From Phaseolus vulgaris (taxonomy: Eukaryota > Streptophyta > Magnoliopsida > Fabales > Fabaceae), in assembly GCF_000499845.2 (NCBI RefSeq), contig NC_023749.2, positions 8,848,013 through 8,912,012 on the forward strand: a stretch of DNA of 64,000 bases, in the 5' to 3' direction. Positions 12,616 through 24,732 of this stretch are shown one piece after another. A program made the translations under genes and the position numbers. Each line of letters begins with the position of its first letter. The first letter of the stretch is position 1. Under the pieces are notes generated by a model. The model was not told where the DNA came from and did no database searches. It worked only from the letters and a program-made list of their open reading frames with translations.

Positions 12616-12620
12616 TCATG

Positions 12621-14588
12621 AATTTTACTATTTGATTTTGTATGCGTATTTTATTGTTATTTTTAAATTTAACATATCATACTGTCTAAATTGTTTTCCT
12701 ATACTTTACCATTATATATTTTTCAATTTGTATGCATTGCACCAATTATTTATTTCACAAAAAAATGGTGACAAATGCTACATTTGTCATACGTTTAACC
12801 AGTGCTATGAAAACCACCCTCATCATCAAATCGGTTAAGGTACTTTCTTAATGGATTAATGGTTAAATTGTAGATAGTTAATTAAACAGGTTAAATCAAT
12901 TGACCGGTATATAATAACAGATAAAATTTATATAAACCAAAATAGCTCGATTAATCTATGCATTAAAAAGAACTTGATCTCTAGATACAACTCTTTTCTG
13001 ATCACCACACAACTCATATACAGTAAGAAAATTTCCCTAAAATAGAAATTGAGCAAGGTGAATGGTGTAATCAAATTTTGCTTTTTTATTAAAGTAATTT
13101 GCATGTTACTCGAGTGAGAAGAATTCAATAAAAAAAAATTCTCTTGCATTTTATTATTTGTTTGATTTATTATATATCTCGCCTTTTAATTAAGATGTTA
13201 TGTATTATTAAAGTTTTAAAGGTAGTATTTCTTGTTTTATATTTCATCAAAGTTTTTAATTAATGTATGGTTATGAAGTTTGAATGCTGAATTTAGTAAA
13301 TGAGTTGAGAAATCCAAAGTTAATTGGTATAAAATGGTAATTCCAGTAAAACGAAGGGAATACTAATTTGTATGATTGAAGTGTAAATATTGAATTATAA
13401 AATGTGTTCATAATGAAAACATGATTATTTTATGTTAATGAGTAACCTAGACAAGTATGTCAGAATTTACCCTCATAATTGTGGAATTGATAATTGTAAA
13501 GTGAAAATATATGTTTAATATTAATTTCACATGTTCGAATTTAATATTCTTTTGAAATTCATCTAGTCTTGGATGGTAGTGTTAGAATAGGTCTTAAATA
13601 GGCTTTATTAAAATGTTGTTTATGTTGGACATATACCTCGTATCCTAGATATGCTTTACTTTTTTTTTACTCTTCCATTTAAGAGAAAAACTATTGTTGA
13701 TATAAATATGAGAATCTAAAAAGAAAAAAATTATTAGTGTAAATGACGCATATCACATCGATTTTAGGAGATATATTACACTGAGTCTATCACTGATGTA
13801 GATTTCAACGATGTAAAGTGTCAATCATATATTACATCGGTTATAAAAACTGATGTAAAATACCAAAATACCTTTATCAAATCAAGATACACATTTCCCT
13901 TCATTTCTAGAAAGAGTTTTAGCCTCTGGAATTTCAGCAAGGCTCTCGGTTCTTCAAGATTTTGCTCCTTCATCCATGAGAACTCCAACACTTATGGAAT
14001 GTTGATTTGTTTTCTACTTATCTCGTGCATAAAGGTGATCATTGCTTCTTCCTCTCCAACACTTCGGTCTCTGTGGCAAATGGCTCTCAGGACCTTCTCT
14101 TCTCTTGTGAGAATGAAGCCATTGAAAGAAACTGCAAGAGAGAAATATGCATAACAGAGAAAGACTAGAAAAATAGTGCAATGTTTAGAGAAAAAATTGT
14201 GAAAAGCAATGTATAACAAAGAAGGTATAAGGTGCAGTGCAGAGATGCAGTGCAAAGCTATGTTTATGTAGAGTTCCACAGTAGTGTAGGCAACATGTGT
14301 AGTGGTGCGTTTAACCAATTAAATTTGAACATAGGAGTGAAAACAATCAATGCTTTTTCAGTTTTAGTTTGACTAGAAAAAGTTGTGAAGAATTTGTTGG
14401 TCAATAATCAATTCCAAATACAGTCACATGAATGCATAGTCCAAGCAGTCAAGGAATTTTCAGTTTCTCTTTCCTAATCACATATGCAATACAGAAACAG
14501 AAAAATAACTTGTTATACCATTAAACAATCAATTAAAATAATACAGAGAAGAAATAATCAACTGATATGCTTTTCAACCAATTAAAAT
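12621..14588. other. Intergenic DNA with no firm feature
   Basis: No coding sequence seen. 13740-13865 contains several ACATCG/CGATGT motifs like subterminal repeats of CACTA elements, without visible CACTA termini. 13900-14588 may include the LTR of the minus-strand Copia fragment that follows, because it has AACCAATTAAA-type motifs, but no LTR ends could be placed. Confidence 0.4.
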
Positions 14589-15070
14589 TTACCGTAGATA
14601 ACTATTTAGACAGATTATGCCTAACTCATTTGTTAGAAAATTAAATCTATCTTTAGCAAGTGGCTTAGTGAAAAGATCGGCTAGTTGTATAATATTATTC
14701 AAAATAATTCCAAAATCATTTAGTTGTTGTTTTAACCAAAGAATTTGGGCACAACAACTTTCTGTAGCTATGTACTCAGCCTCGACTGTGGATAGTGCCA
14801 CACATGCTTATTTTTGTAATGTCAAGAAATCAAGCTTGATCCTAGCATGTGACATGTTTCACTAGTACTCTTCCTATCAATTTTACACCATGCAAATTTT
14901 GGTTCAAAATAACCAATTAAATTCAAAGAGACATTACAATAATACCACAAACCAACTTCCTTAGTCCCTTGTAAGTACTTCAAAATCCTCTTGGCAGCAT
15001 TGTAGTGACTCCTTAGGTGCAGATTGAAACCTTGCATACATGCAAACAACAAACATAATGTTAGGCCTAC
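14589..15070 (-). pseudogene. Copia RT end/RNase H fragment (minus strand)
   Basis: Two adjoining minus-strand frames hold the 3' end of a Copia pol. 15052-14822 gives NAAKRILKYLQGTKEVGLW then RKSTSETCHMLG, the RT-RNase H connection. 14801-14589 gives ALSTVEAEYIATESCCAQI, the RNase H core, and ends with LADLFTKPLAKDRF. The frame is broken between the two pieces. The motifs differ from those of the neighbouring plus-strand fragment, so this is a separate element, closer to Sireviruses. It stops abruptly at about 15070. Confidence 0.8.
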
Positions 15071-17431
15071 TAGTTGTTAGAACCACTTGCTGGAAAGAAT
15101 TTTGCTGACAATGGTCAAGAATTTTGTTGGAAAGATTTCTATGATAAGCACAGTATCATTCACCAAGCCACTTGTGTTGAGACACCACAACAAAATTTTG
15201 TGGTGGAACGTAAGCATCAACACATCTTAAATGTAACCCGGTGTCTCATGTTTCAATCTAAGCTTCCTAAGGTTTTTTGGTCTTACGCCATAATGCATGT
15301 TGTTCATCTCATAAATATAGTGTCTTCAGCTATTATTTCAAATAAATGTCCATATGAAAAACTATGCTCTACTGCTCCTGATATAAGTAATCTTCATATA
15401 TTTGGATGTTTGTGTTTTGCCTCTACTCCTGAAAACAACAAGAATAAACTTGATCCTAGAGCCAAAAGGTGTATTTTTTTTGGGTTTTAAGGCAGGAACA
15501 AGAGGCTATATAGTCATTGATGTCCAAACAAGAGAAATATTCGTCTCCAAAAATGTTCTCTTCTATGAACAAAGCTTTTATCAAGTTATTGATAAAAGTG
15601 AACAAAACAAGTTAAGTTATGACCAAAATTTTGTGGAGCATATATATGACAGTTCGCGTGACAGCTATCACAGAGGCAGCATGAATAGAGTAGGAAACAC
15701 ACTGATGAGACAAGGGATACTAAAGATCTCAAAAGATTAACAAGAATTTAAAGAAGCTCTGCATACCTCAAGGATTATTATCATCAATTGCTAACCTCTT
15801 CACAGAAGGTAATAAATACTAGCACAACAAGGTATTCACTCAATTCAGTATTATCATATAAAAAATTATCTGATGAACATTTTAACTACTTTGTTTCTCT
15901 TATTTTATAAACTGAACCACACACCTATGAGGAAGCCATTCACTCCGATAAATGGAAAGCAACCATGCACAATGAGATTAAAGCTCTTGAGATCAACAAC
16001 ACTTGGAAATTAGTGGATCTTCCAGAAGGTAAGACCCTCATAGGATTTAAGTGGGTTTACAAAATTAAAGAAAGAGCATATGGAAATATTGAGAGGTACA
16101 AAGCTCGATTATTAGCAAAGGGCTACACCCAGCGAGAAGGGATTGACTTCATCGAAACATATTCTCCAGTAGCAAAATTGACAACTATTCACATGATTCT
16201 TGCTATTGTTGCCATCAAAGATTGACATCTTGAACAACTAGATGTGGATAACACATTCCTACACGGTGATCTCACTGAAGAAGTATATATGGAAGTTCCT
16301 CCTGGAATCATCAAAGCAAAACCAAATCAAGTTTGTCATCTGACCAAATCTTTATATGGCTTGAAACAAGCTAGTAGACAGTGGTATGAAAAACTTTCCT
16401 CGTATCTTTTAACCATAGGTTTCATCCAATATCAAGCTGATAATTCTCTCTTTATCAAAAAAATTAGAAAATTCTTTTGTTCCTTTATTAGTCTATGTAA
16501 ATGACATTATTTTAACTGGTGATGATGATATGCATGAGATAAATACTGTCAAGAACTTGCTAAATGTTGCTTTTAAAATCAAAGACCTAGGTAAATTGAA
16601 ATATTTTCTTGGCCTAGAGATAGCACATATACATGAAGGCATTCATCTTTATCAAAAGAAATATGCTCTAGAAATTCTTGATGATGTAGGGATGCTAGGT
16701 GCCAAACCAGCAACCACACCCATGCAGAAAAGGCAGAGAACATGTTTGAAGATGCTGACATTCATGAGTCTTCAAGTTATAAAAGATTCATTGGACGTCT
16801 TTTGTATATTGTAAACACTAGACCAAATATATGTTTTGTTGTTCAGCATCTAAGCCAATTTTTTCAGAAACCTACAATCCACCATCATTGTGTTGTTCAA
16901 CATGTGCTACGTTACGTGAAAGCTCCACCTGCACAAGGTTTGTTTTATTCAAAAAGTTTGGTTTTGCATTTGAAAGCTTTTAGTGACTCTGACTGGGCAT
17001 CATGTTCTATGACTCGACGCTCGACAACCAATTTCTGCATTTTCCTAGGAGAATCATTGATTTCATGGAAAACCAAGAAGCAAAGCCTGGTTTCTAGATC
17101 ATCCTCAAAAGTAGAATATCGTGCCTTGGATTCAACATCATGTGAGCTACAATGGTTGACCTTTCTTTTAAGAGATCTCCATGTCACCATCTCCAACACT
17201 ACATGTCTTTACTGTGATTCACAAGCTGCCAGACACATGACTTTTAATAGTAGCTTTCACGAACGTACAAAACACATAAACAGTGATTGTCATGTTGTTC
17301 GTGAAAGGCTTCAACAAAAATTATTTCATCTCCTGCCCATTCGATCTGCAGAACAACCTGCAGATGTTCTAACAAAGGCCCTCAAGCGAAACAGTTTCCA
17401 GATACTTATTAACATACATGATCTAGCTTGA
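15071..17431 (+). pseudogene. Copia pol remnant: integrase, RT, RNase H
   Basis: A 5'-truncated pol. Integrase C-terminal half at 15074-15490 (ETPQQN, then LHIFGCLCF and LDPRAKRCIFFGF). RT begins near 15965 with NNTWKLVDLPEGK and KWVYKIK, continues after a stop at 16225 with DNTFLHGDLTEEVYMEVP and LYGLKQASRQWY, then shifts frame near 16480. The catalytic box reads YVND (about 16493-16504) instead of YVDD, so RT would be inactive even without the frame breaks. RNase H at 16742-17431 has SDSDWASC, RRSTTNFC and ERTKHI and ends at a natural stop. No 5' LTR, gag or protease, so it is dead. Confidence 0.85.
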
Positions 17432-18256
17432 GGGAGGGTTTTAAGTTTTATGTTATTGAGTTTATAGTTTCTTATGGACCTTACTACGAAGTTCAAGTCT
17501 TTTCTTTCCTTTTCTTTTGTATAAAACATTATCTATGTAAAAAACAAAGGATAAAAAAAATAGATAACTAAAAACATATTTGCTTTTCTTCTAGAAGAGT
17601 CCTTCTTCTTCTTTGCCTATACTCTGTTCCTCTATATTTTTCTTATTGAATTCATGAAATCCAATATGCATGGTAATGAATACCTAATAACAATGAATTG
17701 CGATTGTGATGTTAAAAATATTTGTAAAAAAATGGTAATATTGATAACATTGATAATAACCAAATGGTAACAATAATACAAAATGATTATAATTTTATAA
17801 TAACAATGATAATAATGAAGTAGTGTTACTAATAATGATAATAAAAATAATATAATGATAACAATAAAAAATATAAATAATAATGATTAAAGTGAAAGTC
17901 ACTACAATAGTTTCTTCACAATAATAGTAAAAATAACATTAACTGTTATAACAACCGCACTGATGGTGGTGGTGACATTAATCATGGTAATAACAATTTG
18001 GTTCTTTTGATGAAAGTAACAAAAAGTCACAATTTATATGAAGATGATGACAATAATAATGATGATGAGACTAGTGATAACAATAATAATATTGATGAGA
18101 GTGATAATAGTGTTGTTGACAATAAAAATGATAATATCATAATTTTGGGTTCATTAGTCTAATCATGATTTCCTACTCAAAAGGACAAAAATCTTTTCAT
18201 ATTTGGTCGATTGAGGCGTGGAAAGATTATTCCTAATAATGTAGTTCGTAGTTATG
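17432..18256. other. Polypurine tract, possible LTR rest, AAT-rich tract
   Basis: Right after the pol stop is TTGAGGGAGGG, a likely polypurine tract, and 17440-17670 may be the start of the 3' LTR, though no end is visible. 17690-18150 is a degenerate AAT/GAT trinucleotide-rich tract of low complexity with scattered ATAATAAT and GATGATGA runs. Confidence 0.45.
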
Positions 18257-19533
18257 TGCTTGATAAGTACCAATGTGTAATTTTTATGATTGAAAAAATT
18301 GAACACTTTGGAACTTAATTGTTGCTTAATGTAAGAAAATTACCCTAATCTGAGAATTATTGAATCTGATTATATATATTTTGAACCAAGAAACAAATGA
18401 AGAAATTTAATCTCAATTTTTGTGTAAATTGCAGATGAATATGAAGCATTGAAAGAATGTATTCAAGCTGGCATTGAAAGAAAAAAAAAAGTAAAAACTG
18501 AATTGGATCACAAGAAGATTTAGCTCAAGCTAAAACTGTCCAGAGTTGATTAAAGGTGCAGTACTGATCTAGCTCAGGCTAGAATCGCTAGCTCAAGCTA
18601 AAAATGCACTGAAAGATCTAGCTCAAGCTAAAACGGGCTAGCTTGAGCTAAAATTGATTATATAAATTCTGAAACATAACTCAAAACCAGCGGTGGAAAA
18701 AGATTGGGTTTTTATAGAGAGAGACTAGTGAGAGAAAGGGAAGAAACCTCTGTTCTTAGGAGAAGAACTTGCTCAGATAAGCCCTTCTTATGCAATCCAG
18801 ATCAAGAATGAAGATTGAAGGAGCTATCATGAGTGGCTAAGTTCTTTCTAACTTGGGATTGAATGTAATTTATCTTGATCAAATGTATTTTTGGTGATAT
18901 ATATATATATAAAAAATTCTCTTTTCTACTTGTTCTTGGTATTTTCGTTTTATGCTTATTGCTTGATTCTGTCTGATCAATAGAGTCTTGATTTTGATCC
19001 TTAAATTTAACTGGAAAGTAACTTTAAGGATATGAAATAAACGAAAATACTTGATAACTTGTAATGCTAGGAATAGATTACAGGTTATTGATTGCATTAT
19101 AATTTTGTTCCTAAAGCTGGATGATTTGTTAAATATCTGAGGAATCAGTGTTTGAGAAATTATCTTATGAATTTCATTTGTGAAGAATCAAGATGAATGA
19201 CTTTAAATTAAGCATCAAGAATAAGTAGTTTTGAGTATTATATATTGTATTATTCAAAATACAGATGATTGAGACAAACGCAATTCTATCCCAAGTATCT
19301 TTCTCTATATTTGATAAGTTGGTTTTGTTACATCCAGAATCAAACCCTAAATCTTTGAGTTCTTGTGAAATCTTTAATTTGGTTATGAACAAAGTCTCAA
19401 AATTATTTTCTATACTTAATGAGTTTTAAAACAGAACATCTTAATTAGAATTGTTCCCTCTGGGTTCGACATTCGTACTTTAAAGAGTACTATATTATAG
19501 TTGATTCGGTACACTTGCCGAGAAATATCAACA
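18257..19533 (+). repeat. Ty3/gypsy-type LTR, about 1.28 kb
   Basis: Begins TGCTTGATAAGT and ends GAAATATCAACA, TG...CA termini. The last 100 bases contain the sentence-like end typical of plant gypsy LTRs (a GGGTTCGACATTCGTACT block, then GTACACTTGCCGAG). The expected following primer binding site (TTTGGCGCC type) is absent, and no 5-bp target duplication matches, so this is a truncated element or a rearranged solo LTR. It contains a cluster of TAGCTCAAGCTA motifs at 18519-18655. Confidence 0.5.
18519..18655. repeat. TAGCTCAAGCTA motif cluster
   Basis: The 12-mer TAGCTCAAGCTA or a one-to-two-base variant occurs five times in about 135 bp; the last copy is inverted (TAGCTTGAGCTA) and can pair with its neighbour. 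It is internal to the gypsy-type LTR. Confidence 0.8.
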
Positions 19534-19654
19534 GTGCTCTAATCCTCTTAACTATAACCACCTCGTCATCTCCATTTTTCCTCACCTAGTCTAAGAAATT
19601 GTTTTAGTTCTTATTTGGTTCTTGTGTCTTATTTAAATATAGTTTGCTGTGAAA

Positions 19655-20952
19655 TATAAGGAAGATAGCTTGGGTCTCTTGGAAAAAGGAGTGCGAGCCT
19701 CGTGATGTGGGGGTTCTCGGAATCATTGACCTTAGGACGTTTAACTTGGCCCTGTTGGGAAAGTGGATTTGGAGGTTGGGTGCGGATAAGGGAGGATTGC
19801 GGAAAGAGATTCTTGTTTCTAAATATGGTGGTTGGAGAAGCTTGAGAGAGGATGGAAATATCAGTAGGGGCTCCCTTTGGTGGAAAGATCTGAAGGAGGT
19901 GTGGGCTTCGGAAGGATGGGGAAGAAGTTTTGAAGACGGTTTTAAGTGGAAAATTGGGGATGGAAAGGTTATTTCTTTTGGGAAGGATAGCTGTTGAGTT
20001 GCGGGGCGTTGAAGGGAGTATTCCCGAGATTGTTCTCTCCTAGCTCGACCAAAGATGCAAAGGTGGATGAGCTTGGGTTATGGGCTAATGGTGTCTGGGC
20101 TTGGCATCTTGTCTGGCGTAGACCCTTCTTCGACTAGGAGAAGTCTATGGCAGATCAGCTGTTTCAGCTGTTGCATGGGGTGAAATTTGTTTTGAGGGAG
20201 GTGGATAGTTGGATTTGGAAGGCTGGGGGGCCTCAGACTTTTACAGTTAACTCTGCCTATGATTAGGTAAGGGGGGTTTGTGATGGGGAGTTCTCTCCAG
20301 TTTTCAGTTTGTTGTGGAGGTGTAAAGTCTTGCCTTTTGCTCTGCTCACTGCTTGGAGGGTGTTGGAAAATAAGATTGCTACTAGGGTTAACTTGGAAAG
20401 GCGTGGGGTGGTGGTTGAAAATTCCTTGTGTAGTTTGTGTGGGAAGGAGGAAAAGTCTTCCAGTCATCTGTTTTTTGTTTGCAGTTTTACATGGCGTGTT
20501 TGGAGTCTTTGCTTTGGGTGGCTTGAAGTGTCGCACGTAATCCACAAGGACCCTATGTCAAATTTCTTACAATTTAGGTTGAGTCAGGCTTCAGTTTCAG
20601 TTAATGATGTTTGGGGTGCAATTTGGGTTGGTGTTGTGAGCGAAATCTGGAAACACAGGAATTGTGTCATTTTTAATAGGGGAGTGGTAGATGCGTTTGA
20701 AGTGTTCGCTTTGGTGCAGGTGAAGGTTTGGTCTTGGCTCCATGCAAAATCACGGTATATGTCCTTTTCTTATTCCGATGGGTATTGAACCCTCTGGCCT
20801 GTATGAGGTTAGTTCCCTAATGCCTTGAGGTGTTTTTCTTGGTTGTATTTGGGTCTTAGCTAGGCGATTAGTAAGGTGTCTTTTCTGTATAAGGGTTGAA
20901 CCACTCCTGAAGTGGTTCCCATTTATTTATTTTTTATTGTTGATAAAAAAAA
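19655..20952 (+). mobile_element. 5'-truncated LINE (non-LTR retrotransposon) 3' end
   Basis: The 3' portion of LINE ORF2. 19659-19997 encodes the post-RT conserved region IDLRTFNLALLGKWIWRLG and ends in a stop after a frameshift. 20093-20788 carries the reverse-transcriptase zinc-binding domain (zf-RVT): FTVNSAYD, RCKVLPFALLTAWR, then a CSLCGKEEKSSSHLFFVC cysteine-histidine cluster, with in-frame stops at two places. A non-coding 3' UTR follows and ends in a short A tail (20945-20952), as in LINE insertions. I found no exact target duplication. Confidence 0.85.
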
Positions 20953-20979
20953 TTTGTATATGTTTTGTGTTTTTTTTAA

Positions 20980-23173
20980 TTATATATTGCAAATTTGTTG
21001 CTAAAAGAAAACTCTTATTTTTCCATCTAATTCTCATTATGGTTCCTCTTGTTTTGAAATTATTCATAATGATGTTTGGGATAAGTCTCTTGTGACTTTA
21101 CATGCTCAATATAAGTATTTTTGTTACATTTGAGCATTCAATTCTGATGGGAGCGCCCTCTGATGTAGCAAAAGACTTAGAAAATTCAACATTTTCCAAG
21201 TTTCTTTAAGAAATTTGAACTAGGGTTCCTCTTCCAAGGAAGATTCCTCAGAGAAGATTCTTTACTAGAATAATATCATTTTTGCAAGTTCAATTTTTAT
21301 TCAATTCAAAGGTCAAATATTTTGTTATATTTATTGATGATTATAATAATTTTATTTGGGTATATTTTCTTTGATATAAATATGCCAAGTTTTCCATATT
21401 TAAAACAATATATGGCATATGTTGAAACTCAATGCTAAACTAGTACTAAAATATTTTGCTCTGACTTTGGTAGTAAATACATGTTTCAGGAGTACCTTTA
21501 GTAAAAAGGCATTGTGTTTCAATGCTCTTACCCCAATTTTCCTCAACAAAATGGCATTGCAAAACATAAGAATTGTCACTTACTTGATGTAACACATGCA
21601 TTGTTTGTCCAAGCCTCTCTTTCCACCATTGTTCTCTTGATCAATTGTCTTCCTTAAGTACTTTACATACTTTTAATTGTGTATGTTTTTGTCCATTTAC
21701 TCTGCTTAAACAACATAAGCTTGGGGGCACAATATGTTCAATGTGCATTTTTTAGGTATAATCACTTTCATAAGAATCTCATGTGTTATGATACTTCTAA
21801 CCATCCTTTCTGCATCTTCAAAAATTTGAATTCTTTGATAATTAGTTCTTCTTTCCTTGTTTTTCTCCTACTTTGAACCATGTTGTTATTCTTCCTAAGT
21901 TTTCCACCTTGTCTCCATCTATTAAATCTTTCAAACTAGGCATCCATATGTTAAAAAAAAAAAGTTTGCATGATCACATCCTCCTTCTGAAGCTAATTCG
22001 TCTTTGTTCTTGTACAAGTTGTACCTCAACGATATAGTAGAATGCCTTAAGAATTCATTGATTATCATACATGTTTGATTCCTCTATACTTCTTTGATTA
22101 TTTCTTTCTCTATCACATGTATTCCTACTTGTTAATTACATAAATATGTATGTTGGCTAAAAACTATGAATGATGAACTTCAGACCTTTCAGGAGAATTT
22201 GACATGAGATATTGTCCTTTTTCCTCCTAATATCAAACCCATAGGTTGCAAATGGGTGTATCATGTGAAACTAAATTTGAATGGTTCTCTTAACCATTAC
22301 AAATCTAGATCAATTGTCTTAGGTAACAAGTAGAAATATAGGATTGATCATGATGAGACATCTAGACTTGTTTCCCAAATGAAAACTATCAGAACTTCCT
22401 TTTTATAACTACCTCAAATGGATGGTTTCTTCATGAAATGGATGTGAAGAATTTTTTTCTTCATATTGAGTTCACTAAAGTTATTTACATGGATCCTCTT
22501 CAGGGTCTCTTCGCTTGATTCGTTGGTATGTGCAAGCTCAAACACTCCTTATATGATCTTAACCAAGCTCCCAAAGTATAAATAACTTTTGTTACATTAT
22601 CCATGTTCTCCTCTACTCAGAGTAAATATGACTATTCTTTACTTCCTTATATTAACAATATGGTTATTATTGACTTTGATTAGACATTCGTCAAAGAACT
22701 TAAACAAAAAGTACAAATCACATTTCATATAAAGGTATTACTTGCATTATTTTCTTGGTCTTGAGTTTCATTCTCCCAACAAAGGTACATTTCTACATCA
22801 AGATAAATATACCTTAAACTTGATTTTTATGGTTGACATCCAATAAGCTAATTTGGTGGATACTCCTTTTGAAGTTAATGTTAAATATCACCATGATGAG
22901 GGTGATCTTTTTCTAGATCTTTTATTTTACCAATATATTGTGTGTAGTCTTAATTATTTGACCATCACAGGATCTCACATATCATTTATCATGCAACAAG
23001 TGAGTCAATTTATGCATTGTGGTCATCATATACACTTGACAATGGTCCATTGTATAATTCACTACTTGAAAAGAACCTCCCAACAACGTCTATTCTTTCC
23101 CATAGGGATAACTCTTAAAGTAATTGCTTATAGTGATGTTGATTGGGTTAAGTGTCTTAGTATTCAACAATCG
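20980..23173 (+). pseudogene. Copia pol wreck, left part (interrupted by a MULE)
   Basis: A highly decayed Copia pol. Integrase pieces include CFEIIHNDVW near 21050-21085 and YFVIFIDDYNNFIWVYF near 21320-21370. RT pieces near 22150-22580 include MGVSCETK, the HEMDVKNFFLHIEF stretch and LKHSLYDLNQAPKV. The RT-RNase H link at 22853-23160 includes LNYLTITGSHISF and YSDVDWVKC. The RNase H region is cut at 23173 and resumes at 24733-24743, where the next codons (SIVGT..LALVDLMEK) correspond to the family's STTGW-FLG-SLISWK segment. Many stops and frameshifts. Confidence 0.75.
23164..23173. repeat. Left target site duplication of the MULE
   Basis: TCAACAATCG next to the left TIR; the right flank at 24733-24742 is TCAATAATCG, a 9/10 match and the 9-10 bp size of Mutator-like elements. 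Confidence 0.8.
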
Positions 23174-23563
23174 GGTTTTTGACCACCATGGGGTTCTTTT
23201 TTTGCTTTTTACCAAAATGGGGCTACTTTTAAAAAAATTACAAATTTGGGTAAATCATGTCAATCTGACACAACTTCATATAAAGAAGTCGTGCCAACTT
23301 GGCACTATTTTGGCCATATCAACCTGAACTCACTTGAACTCGTGTCAAGTTGGCACGATTTCCGCCACGTCAAGCTCAAGGCATTGCCAACTTGGCATGA
23401 CTTTGTCCACGTCATAAAAATTTTCTTTTTTTTATAAAACTTTCTTGTTTTTAAATATATATATATATATATATATTAATAACTATTTAATTACATTTGA
23501 AATTAATTAAAATTGAGTAGTAAGTTATGTAATATTTAAAATTAATTTGATAAATAATTTTTT
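23174..23563. repeat. Left terminal inverted repeat of the MULE
   Basis: Contains four palindromic sites of the GTGCCAACTTGGCAC type at about 23256, 23290, 23341 and 23384, then a (TA)n tract at 23456-23476 that is not matched in the right TIR and accounts for most of the length difference. Confidence 0.8.
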
Positions 23564-24079
23564 AAGGGTGTTAGTTTTAAGTGACAAAAAGTTGGGTTAT
23601 CGTGCATGGATCATGTTTGACGGTAATGTAATATATTAATTTGGTTATGTGATTAATAAAAAATATGAAGAAAGTTGTTATTGCATTTGGAAATAAATAG
23701 AGAAATGAGAATATTTATTGTATTTGGAAAATAAATAGAGAATTATTGTTGTGGATTTGGAAAATAAATACCTTGGGAAGTAATGATTTTATAGAACATG
23801 TAATGATGAGAAGAGATTAATTATAACTAGACAAATTAGTAAGATTCATTACAATATATAAAATAAAAATAAAAAGTTGAACTATTGGAAGTAAGTTATT
23901 TATGGGAAGACGTGTCACAATGTGATCTTCATATTTGTCGTTGAGGTCTTCGTGGAGGGTGATGATCATACGAAAGTGGAGGTGGAAGAGGATCATCAGT
24001 GATATGTTCGTCATCATCGATATTGGCTTCATTATGAGATCCTAGTGTACAGTCTCCACAATATTTTCAAGGCTTATGA

Positions 24080-24312
24080 GGTCCAATTTAATCCATTTTG
24101 AAATAAGGATTATTGGTATACTTACATGGGATCGAATTTGTTACCTGACCCCATGATGCATCGACATCAATCAGGAAGACCTATCACTCAACGTATCTGT
24201 AACGAAATGGATGATTCAATTCCAAATAAGCCAAAAAAATGTCATATTGTAGAATTGAATGTCTCAATAGAAGCAATTGTCCGCACAGACAAGTTTGATA
24301 ATAAAATTTAAT
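24080..24312 (+). pseudogene. MULE transposase C-terminal fragment
   Basis: From about 24050 one frame gives VYSLHNIFKAYEVQFNPF, a stop, then DYWYTYMGSNLLPDPMMHR and SGRPITQRICNEMD, the pattern found after the SWIM zinc finger in plant MURA-like transposases. The CCHC knuckle that normally follows is present but broken: one base is missing between its first two cysteines, and the GHN triplet reads CLN in the shifted frame. The DDE catalytic core is absent, so it is a remnant carried by a deletion derivative. Confidence 0.65.
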
Positions 24313-24420
24313 CTCAACTTTGATCATTAATTCCCTCATTTTCTTTACCTATGTATTTATGCCTTCATTTATTTTATTCAACTAACAACCTAAATTAACC
24401 AACAACAAATATTCCTCCAT

Positions 24421-24732
24421 AAAAAAAATTATTTATCAAATTAATTTCAAATATTACATAACTCACCACTCAATTTTAATTATAATTAAATAATTAATAA
24501 TATGTATTTATTTAAAAAATAAAACTTAAGTCAAAAAAAGAAAAAAAAATTATGACGTGGACAAAGTCGTGCCAAGTTGACATGACTTCAGGTTGACGTG
24601 ATAAGAATCGTGCCAACTTAGCACGATTTCTTCATATTAAGTCGTGCCAAGTTGACACAACTTACCTAAATTTATAATTTTTTTAAAAGCAATCTCACCT
24701 TGGTAAAAAAAAAAATTATAGTTAAAAAAACC
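24421..24732. repeat. Right terminal inverted repeat of the MULE
   Basis: Mirror copy of 23174-23563 carrying three palindromic sites (GTGCCAAGTTGACAT, GTGCCAACTTAGCAC, GTGCCAAGTTGACAC). Confidence 0.85.

Larger units (their letters stand above)
23174..24732 (+). mobile_element. Long-TIR Mutator-like element (MULE), internally deleted
   Basis: A 1,559-bp element beginning GGTTTTTGACC and ending with the reverse complement GGTTTTTTTAAC. The terminal inverted repeats are long: 23174-23563 on the left and 24421-24732 on the right, similar over almost their whole length (a central stretch of about 50 bp near AATTGAGT-GAGTTATGTAATATTT-AAATTAATTTGATAAATAATTT is nearly identical). A 9/10 target duplication flanks it and the insertion splits a Copia RNase H frame. 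The interior keeps only the C-terminal end of a MURA-like transposase. It cannot encode its own transposase, but the TIRs may still be recognised by one. Its right edge is included in a later tandem duplication. Confidence 0.85.

Noticed and set aside
13740..13865. Possible CACTA element end with ACATCG repeats
   Set aside because: Only three or four short motifs and no CACTA terminus or 3-bp duplication visible.
17690..18150. Possible coding or regulatory repeat in the AAT/GAT-rich tract
   Set aside because: Irregular trinucleotide low-complexity DNA with no frame or defined unit.
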